From: JAXDJJ01 sp034665745 | Lineage (GTDB): Bacteria; Actinomycetota; CADDZG01; WHSQ01 | Assembly: GCA_034665745.1 (NCBI GenBank) | Contig: JAXDJJ010000047.1 | Coordinates: 1-64,000, forward strand | Length of the DNA stretch: 64,000 bases | Direction of reading: 5' to 3' | Shown: positions 7,568-16,049 of the stretch, piece by piece | How positions within the stretch are numbered: the first letter of the stretch is position 1 | How the letters are laid out: the number at the start of each line of letters is the position of its first letter | The notes under the pieces: model-generated | What the model was told of the DNA's origin: nothing | Databases searched by the model: none | Seen by the model: the letters and a program-made list of their open reading frames with translations, nothing else | Program-made: the position numbers and the translations under genes

Positions 7568-9150
7568 TGGCCGACCCGGATCTCACCGCTGCTGCTGCGG
7601 CGGTTGAAACGGCAAGGGCGGTGATCGAAGGAGGCTTCCGTCACCTCGCTTCGGAGGGCAACCCAGACGACGATCAGGTAGTTGCCTACGACCTGGCTCA
7701 CGCGGCCGCGGCGGTTGAAACCGCCCGTGCTCTTCTGGACTACGGAGGCAAAGGCCAAGTCGAGGCCCGCATCACATGCGCGTTCGTGGCGGATGCCGTT
7801 CACGACGTCGCCACGCGCGTGCTCGGACGCGAGGACGAGTGGGGGACCACCTCGGCCGCGCTGGATGATGCTCTTCCGTTCCTGCGCACCTATCGCTCTC
7901 CCGCGTTCCTCTCGGAACTGTGCGGCGAGCAAGGCCCGCGTCACCTCGACGCCGATCTCGAGATGGTGCAGGACACGTTCCGCCGGTTCGCCGAGAACGA
8001 GATCGCACCGGTCGCTGAAGAGATCCATCGTCAGAATGACGACATCCCGGAGAAGGTCATCCAGGGGCTGGCCGAGCTCGGCGCGTTCGGACTGTCCGTG
8101 CCCGAAGAGTTCGGGGGCTTCGCCGCCGGCGGGGATGACGAGTACCTCGCGATGGTTGTTGCTACGGAAGAGCTATCCCGCGGTTCGCTCGGCGTCGGCG
8201 GAAGTCTCATCACTCGCCCCGAGATCCTCACGCGTGCTCTGGTGAAGGGCGGCACCGAAGAGCAGAAGAAGGAATGGCTGCCGGGCGTTGCCAGCGGAGA
8301 GACGATGGTTGCGGTCGCTGCGACCGAGCCCGACTACGGATCGGATGTCGCCGGCTTCAAAGTCACGGCAACGCCGGACGGCGACGGCTGGCGGATCAAT
8401 GGGGTCAAGACGTGGTGCACGTTCGCGGGTCGCGCCGACGTCCTCATGCTCCTTGCTCGCACCGACCCCGATAAGTCGAAAGCCCACAAGGGACTGTCGC
8501 TATTCATCGTTCCGAAAGAACGCGGCGAGGGCGAAGGTTTCGAACTGACCCAAACAGAGGGCGGCCGCATGGAAGGCCGGCCTATCGACACGATCGGCTA
8601 CCGCGGCATGCACTCCTACGAGGTTGCCCTCGACAACTGGTACGTCCCGGGCGAGAACCTCATCGGTGGCGAGGAAGGCATGGGCCGCGGGTTCTACCTC
8701 CAGATGGAAGGTTTCGAGAACGGCCGCTTGCAGACCGCGGCCCGGGCCCTCGGGGTGATGCAGGCCGCGTACGAAGCCGCATACGACTACGCGATCAACC
8801 GCAAGGTGTTCGGCAACGCTCTCGTCGAGTACGAGTTGACGCGCGCCAAGCTCGCTCGCATGGCCGTGATCATCCAGGCCAGTCGCCAGTTCGCCTACCA
8901 GGTCGCTCGTTTGATGGCCAAGGGCGAGGGCACCACCGAAGCTTCGATGATCAAGGCCTACGTCTGCCGCGCCGCCGAATGGCTATGCCGCGAGGCGATG
9001 CAGATCCACGGGGGCATGGGCTACGCCGAAGAGTTCCCCGTCAGCCGCTACTTCGTAGACGCCAGGGTCCTCTCGATCTTCGAAGGTGCCGACGAGATCC
9101 TGGCCCTGAAAGTGATAGCCCGCCGCCTCTTAGCGCAACACAAGCCGTAA
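7567..9150 (+). CDS. mcd: acyl-CoA dehydrogenase with N-terminal extension, methylsuccinyl-CoA dehydrogenase-like
   Basis: A 527-residue acyl-CoA dehydrogenase, about 140 residues longer than usual. The N-terminal extra domain is helical and contains a twice-used VETARA segment. The catalytic part shows LPGVASGETMVAVAATEPDYGSD, CREAMQIHGGMGY and the FEGADEI segment that carries the catalytic Glu. An N-terminal extension of this kind is a feature of methylsuccinyl-CoA dehydrogenase. It starts at GTG 7567, overlapping the Mcl1-like stop (TAGTG). Assignment rests on architecture plus the neighbour; a generic acyl-CoA dehydrogenase is the alternative. Confidence 0.72.
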   Translation: MADPDLTAAAAAVETARAVIEGGFRHLASEGNPDDDQVVAYDLAHAAAAVETARALLDYGGKGQVEARITCAFVADAVHDVATRVLGREDEWGTTSAALDDALPFLRTYRSPAFLSELCGEQGPRHLDADLEMVQDTFRRFAENEIAPVAEEIHRQNDDIPEKVIQGLAELGAFGLSVPEEFGGFAAGGDDEYLAMVVATEELSRGSLGVGGSLITRPEILTRALVKGGTEEQKKEWLPGVASGETMVAVAATEPDYGSDVAGFKVTATPDGDGWRINGVKTWCTFAGRADVLMLLARTDPDKSKAHKGLSLFIVPKERGEGEGFELTQTEGGRMEGRPIDTIGYRGMHSYEVALDNWYVPGENLIGGEEGMGRGFYLQMEGFENGRLQTAARALGVMQAAYEAAYDYAINRKVFGNALVEYELTRAKLARMAVIIQASRQFAYQVARLMAKGEGTTEASMIKAYVCRAAEWLCREAMQIHGGMGYAEEFPVSRYFVDARVLSIFEGADEILALKVIARRLLAQHKP

Positions 9151-9153
9151 GCG

Positions 9154-9618
9154 CTAGTCGAGATCTCCGGCTTCTACGCGGTCTAGGCGTTTGTCGCGGA
9201 CCAGTTGGTGACCGGTGAGGGTTTGGATGTGCGAGGGCTCGTCCATGCCTTGCGCGACGAGCGTCAATAGGTCGCGCAGCGAGATGATCCCGACGACGCT
9301 GCCATCGCCCGCCGTGACGGGAAGGTGACGGAACCACTTGTCGAACATGATCTTGGCCGCTTCTTGGATCGACGAGTTCGGGTCGATCGTGACCGGGTCC
9401 GGGGTCATGACGTCGCGGATCGTTACCGCCTTCGGATCCTGACCATCACCGACCACTTTGAGAACGTCACGCTCGGTGACGATGCCGGCGAGCTGAGCGC
9501 CTTCCATGATCAACAGAGAACCGGTCTGCTGGGCCCGCATCTTTGCCGCGGCCTCGGCCAGGGTGTCATCGGGCGCATCGGTGACCGCCGCTTTGGTCAT
9601 CAACTCGGAGACTTTCAT
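9154..9618 (-). CDS. tandem CBS-domain protein
   Basis: A 154-residue protein made of two CBS motifs, roughly residues 7-65 and 72-130, with GSLLIMEGAQLAGIVTERDVLK and RHLPVTAGDGSVVGIISLRDLL as the cores. CBS pairs bind adenine nucleotides and act as energy or ligand sensors; with no partner domain the target protein is unknown. It converges on the dehydrogenase gene and diverges from the oxidoreductase gene across a 38-nt shared promoter. Confidence 0.9.
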   Translation of the reverse strand: MKVSELMTKAAVTDAPDDTLAEAAAKMRAQQTGSLLIMEGAQLAGIVTERDVLKVVGDGQDPKAVTIRDVMTPDPVTIDPNSSIQEAAKIMFDKWFRHLPVTAGDGSVVGIISLRDLLTLVAQGMDEPSHIQTLTGHQLVRDKRLDRVEAGDLD

Positions 9619-9627
9619 CGTCAGGCG

Positions 9628-9648
9628 AGTCTAGTACGGGCCTAGACT
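9628..9648. promoter_or_regulatory. inverted repeat whose arms are divergent -10 elements
   Basis: AGTCTAG (9628-9634), 7 nt, CTAGACT (9642-9648): a perfect inverted repeat. The right arm holds TAGACT 8 nt before ATG 9657 (plus strand); the left arm gives TAGACT on the minus strand 9 nt before ATG 9618. Neither gene shows a ribosome binding site. The dyad may be a symmetrical double promoter, an operator, or both. Confidence 0.55.
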
Positions 9649-9656
9649 GCGCCGAT

Positions 9657-10685
9657 ATGCGATTCGGGCTTGCACTGCCGCACTACGACACGAGCTTCGC
9701 CGGGCAGCAGGCGACGTGGGAAGGCATACGCAGCGCCGCCCTCACCGCCGAGGCCTCGGGCTTCCACTCCGTGTGGGTGTCCGATCACCTGTTCCTCGAT
9801 TGGGGCAAGTACGGGGGCCGGGCGGACGCCGAGGGATCGTTCGAATGCTGGACCACCATGAGCGCGATCGCGGCTGCAACGACGCGTGTGCGCATCGGGT
9901 CGCTGACCCTTTGCAATGACTTCCGCAATCCCGCGCTGCTGGCCAAGATGGCTGCATCACTCGACCTGTTGAGCAACGGCCGCCTCGATCTCGGTCTTGG
10001 GGCCGGATGGTACGAGCCCGAATACAAGGCCTCGGGGATCTCGTTCGACGGTCCGGGCACCAGGATCAAACGGCTGGGCGAATCGGCCGAGATCATCGGG
10101 CGCTTACTCGAAGGCGAGGTCCTCGACTATGACGGGACCTATTACAAGACCGAAGGCGCGTTGTGCCGTCCGGGCCCGGTACAGAAGCCGCGGCCCCCGA
10201 TCTGGATCGGTGGCAAAGGTGACCTCCTGCTCGACACGGTTGCGCGCGTTGCCGACGGATGGAACTGGTCGTGGCTAGGCTCGCTCGATACCTACAAGGA
10301 CCGGCTCGCAGCTGCCGAACGCGCATGCGACAAGAACGGGCGCGACTTCTCGAGTCTCAAGAGATCTGTCGGCGTGTACCTGTTCACCGGAAAGGACGAC
10401 GCCGACGTCAAGCGACGCTTCGAGCGCCTGAAGGACACGACACCGGCAGGCGTATTGCAGGCGGCTAATGATGGGGGCGCAGTATCCTGGGATGACTTCC
10501 GGCGCGATCGGGTTGCCGGGACCGTGAACGAAGTTGTGAACCGGCTCGGTGAGCTTGCCGACCTCGGGGTCGAAGAAGTGATCGTGTCGCTTGGAGCCTT
10601 GCCGTTCCAGGTGTCGGACCTCGAAGATGTGGAGCTCGTTGGAGCCGAGGTCGCAGCGGCGTTCGGATCGGAGGTAACGACGTGA
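9657..10685 (+). CDS. LLM-class F420-dependent oxidoreductase
   Basis: A 342-residue luciferase-like monooxygenase-fold protein. Family segments are SVWVSDHLF near residue 40, TTRVRIGSLTLCNDFRNPALLAKMAASLD, GRLDLGLGAGWYEPEY and PPIWIGGKG. In Actinobacteria most of this subgroup use reduced F420 rather than FMN to reduce or oxidise small molecules. Substrate unknown. Its TGA overlaps the tatA-like GTG start by 4 nt (GTGA). Confidence 0.85.
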   Translation: MRFGLALPHYDTSFAGQQATWEGIRSAALTAEASGFHSVWVSDHLFLDWGKYGGRADAEGSFECWTTMSAIAAATTRVRIGSLTLCNDFRNPALLAKMAASLDLLSNGRLDLGLGAGWYEPEYKASGISFDGPGTRIKRLGESAEIIGRLLEGEVLDYDGTYYKTEGALCRPGPVQKPRPPIWIGGKGDLLLDTVARVADGWNWSWLGSLDTYKDRLAAAERACDKNGRDFSSLKRSVGVYLFTGKDDADVKRRFERLKDTTPAGVLQAANDGGAVSWDDFRRDRVAGTVNEVVNRLGELADLGVEEVIVSLGALPFQVSDLEDVELVGAEVAAAFGSEVTT

Positions 10686-10957
10686 GCAGTATCGGTGCCC
10701 CAGAGATCCTTCTGGTCTTTCTAGTCCTGTTGTTGATGTTCGGCGCGTCGCGCTTGCCGAAGCTGGCTCGCTCGATGGGTCAAGCCGGTAAGGAATTCAA
10801 GGCCGGCATGAAAGAGGGCTACGTCGCAGAGCCCGTCGAAGGCCCATGTCCGTTCTGCAACGTGCAGGTTCCCGCCGAAGCGAAATTCTGCCCCGGGTGT
10901 GCGAAGTCTGCGGACGAGATCGTGGCGGCGAGAGAGCGGGACGCGAAGACCGCGTAG
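10682..10957 (+). CDS. tatA: TatA/TatE-like protein with C-terminal zinc ribbon
   Basis: A 91-residue protein. Residues 6-20 form the single membrane helix, followed by the TatA hinge FGASRLPKLARSMG and an amphipathic helix QAGKEFKAGMKEG, as in the pore-forming subunit of twin-arginine export. An unusual C-terminal zinc ribbon follows: C56-x2-C59 and C70-x2-C73 (CPFC, CPGC). Start is GTG 10682, coupled to the LLM oxidoreductase gene. No tatB or tatC lies in the window. Tat function is likely; what the ribbon does is unknown. Confidence 0.82.
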   Translation: MSSIGAPEILLVFLVLLLMFGASRLPKLARSMGQAGKEFKAGMKEGYVAEPVEGPCPFCNVQVPAEAKFCPGCAKSADEIVAARERDAKTA

Positions 10958-12010
10958 TTACGGAGTCAGAACCACCTTCGTGGCTTCACGCGACTCGAAC
11001 AGTTCGTAACCTTTCTCGGCTTCATCGAGCGACAACCGATGCGTGATCACCGCGGTCGGGTCTAGGTCTCCCTTGGCGACCGCAAGCAACGCGTCATCCC
11101 AGTGGCCTTGGACGTTCGCCATGCCCGCGAACCGGAGGTCGAGGCCACGTACCCACACCATGCCCATCGGTAGTTCGTAGCGCTCGGCCCCGTACACACC
11201 GATGACCGCCACGCGGCCCCCATCGCGCACGCATTTCATCGACGACTTGAAAGCCTCGATCGAACCAACCGCTTCGATAGCGACATCCGCCATCTCGCCA
11301 TCCGTCTGACCGGCGACAGCCGCTTGCGCGTCCATCTTCGATACATCGATCGCATCTAGACCAAGCTTCTCCTTTGCAAACTTCACGCGCTTCGGATCGG
11401 AGTCGAGGATCATCACGCGCTTCGGGTTGTGCCGCAGGGCCGCGGCAGCACAGAACATCCCAACCGGACCTGCGCCCACGACGACGACCGTGTCATCTCG
11501 TTCGATGCCGGCGAGGGCGGCCGCGTAGAAGCCGGTCGCAAGCACGTCGCCACCGAACAGTGCCTCCTCATCGCTCAGCCCCGCCAGGCCGCCAGACAAC
11601 GTCCGGAGGTTCAGGTCTGCATTCGGGACCCGGACGAGTTCTGCTTGAGCACCATCGAGGTCACCGGTCAGCGCGCCGAGACCAAGGGCTCTGCGGTTCT
11701 TGCAGTGGTTGAACCGTCGCGCCGCGCATGCCGAGCATTCACCGCATGCGATGAGGAACGAGCCCAGGACCCGTGTGTCCTCGTGATGGCGAGCGACGGA
11801 ATTGCCGAGAGACACGATCTGGCCGACGAACTCGTGCCCGATCACCCCGCCCTCGCGCATGCCCGGAGTCTTCCCGTGGATGACATGGAGGTCCGACGCG
11901 CAGATCGCTGTCTTCTTTACCGCGACCAAGGCGTCGCCGTCCTCCTGGATCGTCGGGTCCGCGACCTCGTCGACCTTTACGCCCTTACCGGTGAAGACGA
12001 CCGCTCTCAT
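10958..12010 (-). CDS. zinc-dependent alcohol dehydrogenase
   Basis: A 350-residue medium-chain dehydrogenase. Catalytic zinc ligands C37 and H59-E60 (GHE), the structural zinc site C89-x2-C92-x2-C95-x7-C103, and the Rossmann loop VVGAGPVG are all present. It oxidises an alcohol or reduces an aldehyde with NAD(P); the threonine-dehydrogenase/ADH subgroup cannot be narrowed further. Its start codon overlaps the stop of the methyltransferase gene by 4 nt, so it is the downstream gene of that operon. Confidence 0.87.
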   Translation of the reverse strand: MRAVVFTGKGVKVDEVADPTIQEDGDALVAVKKTAICASDLHVIHGKTPGMREGGVIGHEFVGQIVSLGNSVARHHEDTRVLGSFLIACGECSACAARRFNHCKNRRALGLGALTGDLDGAQAELVRVPNADLNLRTLSGGLAGLSDEEALFGGDVLATGFYAAALAGIERDDTVVVVGAGPVGMFCAAAALRHNPKRVMILDSDPKRVKFAKEKLGLDAIDVSKMDAQAAVAGQTDGEMADVAIEAVGSIEAFKSSMKCVRDGGRVAVIGVYGAERYELPMGMVWVRGLDLRFAGMANVQGHWDDALLAVAKGDLDPTAVITHRLSLDEAEKGYELFESREATKVVLTP

Positions 12011-12894
12011 GCCTTCGATCCTGCCTTAGCTATGCGCTCCTCCGCCAGCGTCACGTATTCGGCGTTCGTCTCGTAGCCGACGTAGTGGCGACCGGTCTCG
12101 ATCGCGGCGACGGCCGTCGTTCCAGAGCCCAGGAACGGATCCAGGACGAGGTCATCGAGATACGTGTAGAGCTCGATGAACCGGCGGGGGAGCGCGACGG
12201 GGAATGGCGCGGGATGCCCGATGCGGTTCGCAGACTCCGGCTGGATGTCCCACACCGATGTCGTCGCCTCCAGGAACTCCTCTTTCTCGATCGTCGAAGT
12301 TCCCTTGCGTATCCGTTGGAACCGACCCTTGCTGAAGGCGAGGCAATGTTCGTGCACGTCTCGGAAGATCGGGTTCGAGGCAGACATCCATGAGCCCCAT
12401 GCCGTCGATCCGCCAGATGCTTTGCCCTTGCGCCAGATGACTTCACCGCGCATGAGGAACCCGAGCTCTTCCATCATCACCACGATCCGAGACGATAAGG
12501 AGATGAACGGTCGGCGGCCGAGGTTCGCGACGTTGACGACCGCCCGGCCCCCAGGCTCGAGGACCCGGTACGTCTCCGTGAACACCCGTTTAAGCAGCTC
12601 GAGGTATTCCTCGAACGTCGTGTCCGAGTCGTAGTCCTTGCCCACGTGGTACGGCGGCGACGTCATCATCAGCGACACACTGTTGCTGGCGAGCTCGCGC
12701 ATGTCCTCGGCCGAATGACCGAAGACCCGATCGACATCCACCGAGACGTTGACTTCGGTATCGGTGGACTCCACGGCTTCCCCTAGCGACCTGGCGTAGA
12801 ACTTCGAGGCGTCGTGGTTCTCGCGGCTCGACGCGCCGAACGAGCGGGTCGACGTGCCGCGCTTGGGCTCGGTTGGAGGGGAATCGGTGGGCAT
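12007..12894 (-). CDS. beta-class DNA methyltransferase, probably N4-cytosine
   Basis: A 295-residue enzyme with motif IV T78-S-P-P-Y82 ahead of motif I DPFLGSGTT near residue 245, the order of the beta class. SPPY rather than DPPY in motif IV is typical of N4-cytosine methylation, though some N6-adenine enzymes share it. The target-recognition region lies between the two motifs. No restriction endonuclease or specificity gene is adjacent, so it looks like a solitary regulatory or housekeeping methylase. It is coupled to an alcohol dehydrogenase gene. Confidence 0.85.
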   Translation of the reverse strand: MPTDSPPTEPKRGTSTRSFGASSRENHDASKFYARSLGEAVESTDTEVNVSVDVDRVFGHSAEDMRELASNSVSLMMTSPPYHVGKDYDSDTTFEEYLELLKRVFTETYRVLEPGGRAVVNVANLGRRPFISLSSRIVVMMEELGFLMRGEVIWRKGKASGGSTAWGSWMSASNPIFRDVHEHCLAFSKGRFQRIRKGTSTIEKEEFLEATTSVWDIQPESANRIGHPAPFPVALPRRFIELYTYLDDLVLDPFLGSGTTAVAAIETGRHYVGYETNAEYVTLAEERIAKAGSKA

Positions 12895-12944
12895 AGTGGC
12901 TCGTTATCCTGAGTGAGAAGTCCCTATTTGGAAAGAGTCACAGC

Positions 12945-13184
12945 ATGACCGACCCGATAACCGTTTACTCCACGACCTGGTGCGGGCACTGCAAACGCCT
13001 GCTCCGCCAGCTAGATGAGGCTCATATCGAATACACCGTGGTGGATCTCGACGAGCATCCTCACCACGGCGCACGGATCGAGGCCAAGACCGGTGGCTAC
13101 CGCACCGTTCCCACCCTCGAGGTAGGCCATCAGCTGCTCGTGAACCCCTCGATCATCCAGGTCCAGCAGGCCCTGGCCTCATAA
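12945..13184 (+). CDS. mycoredoxin-like glutaredoxin
   Basis: A 79-residue thioredoxin-fold protein with the active site W-C13-G-H-C16 and the cis-Pro segment T-V-P-T near residue 53. Mycoredoxins reduce mycothiol mixed disulfides in Actinobacteria; their usual active site is CGYC, so CGHC is a small departure that also recalls PDI. Start ATG has GGAAAG upstream. The mycothiol connection is reinforced by the SigR/RsrA pair elsewhere in the window. Confidence 0.85.
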   Translation: MTDPITVYSTTWCGHCKRLLRQLDEAHIEYTVVDLDEHPHHGARIEAKTGGYRTVPTLEVGHQLLVNPSIIQVQQALAS

Positions 13185-13215
13185 CCCGACTTTGTCACTA
13201 TAGTAAGGTAGGAAC

Positions 13216-14376
13216 ATGGCTAACTATCGGGACTTCCTCAAGCAGGTCAAGGAACAGGTCCGAAGGACCACGATCGACGAGGTCCGGGACCGCCTGGCGC
13301 GCGGCGAGCGGATCCAGTTCCTCGACGTGCGCGAGGACGACGAGACCAAGGACGGCATCCTCCCCGGGGCCGTGACCCTGTCCCGGGCCCACTTCGAGAG
13401 CCGGGTCGAAGATGTCCTCCCCGACAAGACCGCGGAGGTCGTCATCTATTGCGCCAGCGGGCAGCGCAGCGCGTTCGCGGCTCGGACCCTTGGTGAGCTC
13501 GGCTACACGAACGCCGTCTCGCTGGACGGTGGGTTCAACCGGTGGAAGGACCTCGGCTACGACTATGACGTCCCCAAGGCTCTGTCCTCGGACCAGCGCC
13601 ACCGCTACTCGCGCCACATCCTTCTGCCCGAAGTCGGCCAGGAAGGACAGCTGAAGCTTCTCGAGTCGAAGGTCCTGTTGATCGGGGCCGGCGGACTTGG
13701 CTCGCCCGCGGGCCTCTATCTCGCGGCCGCGGGGGTCGGCACGATCGGCATCGTGGATGACGACGTGGTCGAAGAGTCGAACCTGCAACGGCAGGTGATC
13801 CACGATGCGGACACACTCGGCGAGCTAAAGGCCGAGTCTGCAAAGGCGCGGATACAGAAGCTCAACAAAGATGTGAAAGTCATCACGCACCCCGTCCGAC
13901 TGAACACCAAGAACGTGGCCGAGATCATCTCGGGCTACGACGTGGTCGTCGACGGGTCGGACAACTTCGACACGCGCTATGCGCTGAACGATGCGGCGGT
14001 TCCTCTGCGTATCCCGGTGGTTCACGGCTCGATCTTCAGGTTCGAGGGGATGGTGTCGACGTTCGTGCCCTACGACGGGCCGTGTTATCGCTGTCTCTAT
14101 CCCGAACCCCCGCCTCCAGAGCTCGCACCGAGCTGCAGCGAGGCCGGCGTCCTCGGTGTACTTCCGGGCATCGTCGGGTGCCTTCAGGCCAACGAAGCTC
14201 TGAAGCTCATCATCGGGTACGGCGAGCCATTGATGGGCCGCCTGCTCACTTTCGATGCCCACACGACTCGCTTTGGTGAGGTCAAAGCGCGTCGGGATCC
14301 CAGCTGCCCGACCTGTGGCGAGGGCGCTGCCCAGGCGGTCAAGACCCTCGAAGGGGCAGGAACACTCTCGGCGTAG
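13216..14376 (+). CDS. moeB: rhodanese-MoeB fusion, sulfur-carrier adenylyltransferase
   Basis: A 386-residue protein with a rhodanese domain first (about 15-118; active-site C79 in CASGQRS) and a ThiF/MoeB E1-like domain second (about 125-386; nucleotide loop G157-A-G-G-L-G162, zinc cysteines C290-x2-C293 and C364-x2-C367). It would adenylate and then thiolate a ThiS/MoaD-type sulfur carrier for molybdopterin, thiamine or cysteine synthesis. Actinobacterial MoeZ usually has the rhodanese at the C-terminus, so the order is reversed here. No carrier protein gene is adjacent. Confidence 0.88.
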   Translation: MANYRDFLKQVKEQVRRTTIDEVRDRLARGERIQFLDVREDDETKDGILPGAVTLSRAHFESRVEDVLPDKTAEVVIYCASGQRSAFAARTLGELGYTNAVSLDGGFNRWKDLGYDYDVPKALSSDQRHRYSRHILLPEVGQEGQLKLLESKVLLIGAGGLGSPAGLYLAAAGVGTIGIVDDDVVEESNLQRQVIHDADTLGELKAESAKARIQKLNKDVKVITHPVRLNTKNVAEIISGYDVVVDGSDNFDTRYALNDAAVPLRIPVVHGSIFRFEGMVSTFVPYDGPCYRCLYPEPPPPELAPSCSEAGVLGVLPGIVGCLQANEALKLIIGYGEPLMGRLLTFDAHTTRFGEVKARRDPSCPTCGEGAAQAVKTLEGAGTLSA

Positions 14377-14424
14377 TCGAACTTCTCTCCGGAGGGGATC
14401 TAGAAAACTCTGGAGGAGACGAAA

Positions 14425-16035
14425 GTGCGCCGCGCCGTTACAGCATTCCTAGCTACAGCCCTGGTCGCTGCCTTGACGCCGGTTGCATCCGGTGCCGGCG
14501 GCACGCAGATCGGGACCGCCAAAAGGATCTACCACCCGGATGGGCCCGGCGACGCGACCGTGGTCGCGGTCATCGACTTCAACTTCATCCCGTACCACTG
14601 GGACTTCCAGGCCTCCAAGATGCCCCAACACCAAGACCAGGTTGCGACGAATGACCTGCCCCTGAACGAGGCCCCCGACAAGTGGCTGCCCGGGTTCCCG
14701 TCGCCCAAGAAGTTCGACTCGTACAACAGACTCGACCTCACCTTGGAAGAGAAGAACAAGGACGCCGACCTCGCAACGAACATGGCCTTGGACCGCCCCA
14801 AGTGGGATGCGATCCTGCCGAGCACCAAAGACAAGGTCAACTACTACTGGATGCCCGGCACCAAGGTGATCGGTGCCGTGGACTTCGGAAACACCAAGGT
14901 CCTCGGAGTTCCGGGCGACCACGGGCAAGGCACGACCAGCTCGTCGGTCGGCAACCTGCACGGGACCTGCCCCGAGTGCCTCCTGATGTTCATCAACATC
15001 AACGGCGCCAGCAACACTGGTGTCGAGCAAGCGATCGAGTGGGCCATGGATCAGCCATGGATCGACGTCATAACGAACTCGTACGGCTTGAGCGCAGCGG
15101 TGCGTGACCGCTTGTATTCGGGTTCGAACGTCGAGGCCCAACGCAAAGCCACCGAACGCGGTCAAACGATCTTCTTCTCTGCAGGTAACGGCAACGACGG
15201 GGCTTTCGTCGCTCCGAACACCACTAGCTTCTCGTCCCAAGAAGGCCCCGACTGGATCGTCACCGTCGGCGCGGTCAGCCCCGGAGAGGACAACTACTAC
15301 TACCGCAAGGGCTACACGGGTGACGCCGCCGATAAGCAGGCGTATCACGCGTCCTACTCGGGGGCCGGGAAACCAGTCGATATCGCAGGGATCGGTGGCA
15401 ACTATCCGACCGCGTACACAGCGAAGACCGTCAGCGGTACCGGCGACTCAGGGTTCGGCGGAACCTCGAACGCAACACCCCAAACCGCTGGCACCTACGC
15501 ACGCGCTCTTTACATCGCAAGACGCGACCTTGTCGGCGCCAGTCGCATACAGAAGGGCGGCGTCATCGCTCGCGGTCGCCGTTACAAGTGCGGAGCCGCG
15601 CGACTCGCCTGCGAGTTGGCCGACGGCAAGCTGACCGCGGCCGAACTGCGCATGCGTCTGTTCCTTGGGGCGATCCACACCGACACCGGGATGTCGCCGG
15701 CGGGCTACGGAGCGGCCCCCGCCATAGGCGAGGACGAGTTCGCCAACGAGGGCCACGGTAGCTACTTCGGTCGCGAGACCGGTCGGATCGAGGACTGGCT
15801 CGAAGAATTCGAACGTATCCGTGCTCCTCTAGAGGGCCGCGACAAGGCACTGGAGCGCCCTGACGGTGAGCTCGAGTGGATGATCGTTGACTCGTTCTGT
15901 CGCCAGCACCTGTGGGGCAATTGGAAGGGTGGGTACTACATCGACGGGAAAACGGACCTGCCGGGTCCGGACCCCATGTGGCCGGCGCGCTCGTCGATCG
16001 AATCGACCTGCCCCTACATGCAGCCACCGCTGTAG
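14425..16035 (+). CDS. secreted S8 (subtilisin-family) serine protease
   Basis: A 536-residue protein with a signal peptide (1-23, ending ASGAGG). The catalytic triad is visible as D51 (VAVIDFNF), H166 (GDHGQGT) and S348 (GGTSNATP), with the oxyanion Asn N255 in SAGNGNDG. About 115 residues separate Asp and His, more than in typical subtilisins, so a large insertion lies there. The last 130 residues form an extra domain I do not recognise. Start GTG 14425 follows a clear CTGGAGGAG. Probably extracellular. Confidence 0.85.
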   Translation: MRRAVTAFLATALVAALTPVASGAGGTQIGTAKRIYHPDGPGDATVVAVIDFNFIPYHWDFQASKMPQHQDQVATNDLPLNEAPDKWLPGFPSPKKFDSYNRLDLTLEEKNKDADLATNMALDRPKWDAILPSTKDKVNYYWMPGTKVIGAVDFGNTKVLGVPGDHGQGTTSSSVGNLHGTCPECLLMFININGASNTGVEQAIEWAMDQPWIDVITNSYGLSAAVRDRLYSGSNVEAQRKATERGQTIFFSAGNGNDGAFVAPNTTSFSSQEGPDWIVTVGAVSPGEDNYYYRKGYTGDAADKQAYHASYSGAGKPVDIAGIGGNYPTAYTAKTVSGTGDSGFGGTSNATPQTAGTYARALYIARRDLVGASRIQKGGVIARGRRYKCGAARLACELADGKLTAAELRMRLFLGAIHTDTGMSPAGYGAAPAIGEDEFANEGHGSYFGRETGRIEDWLEEFERIRAPLEGRDKALERPDGELEWMIVDSFCRQHLWGNWKGGYYIDGKTDLPGPDPMWPARSSIESTCPYMQPPL

Positions 16036-16036
16036 T

Positions 16037-16042
16037 TAGCAT
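16037..16042 (+). promoter_or_regulatory. putative -10 hexamer for leaderless phosphoesterase gene
   Basis: TAGCAT ends 7 nt before ATG 16050, and no ribosome binding site precedes the gene. The hexamer starts 2 nt after the stop codon of the protease gene. Confidence 0.4.
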
Positions 16043-16049
16043 CGCGGCC

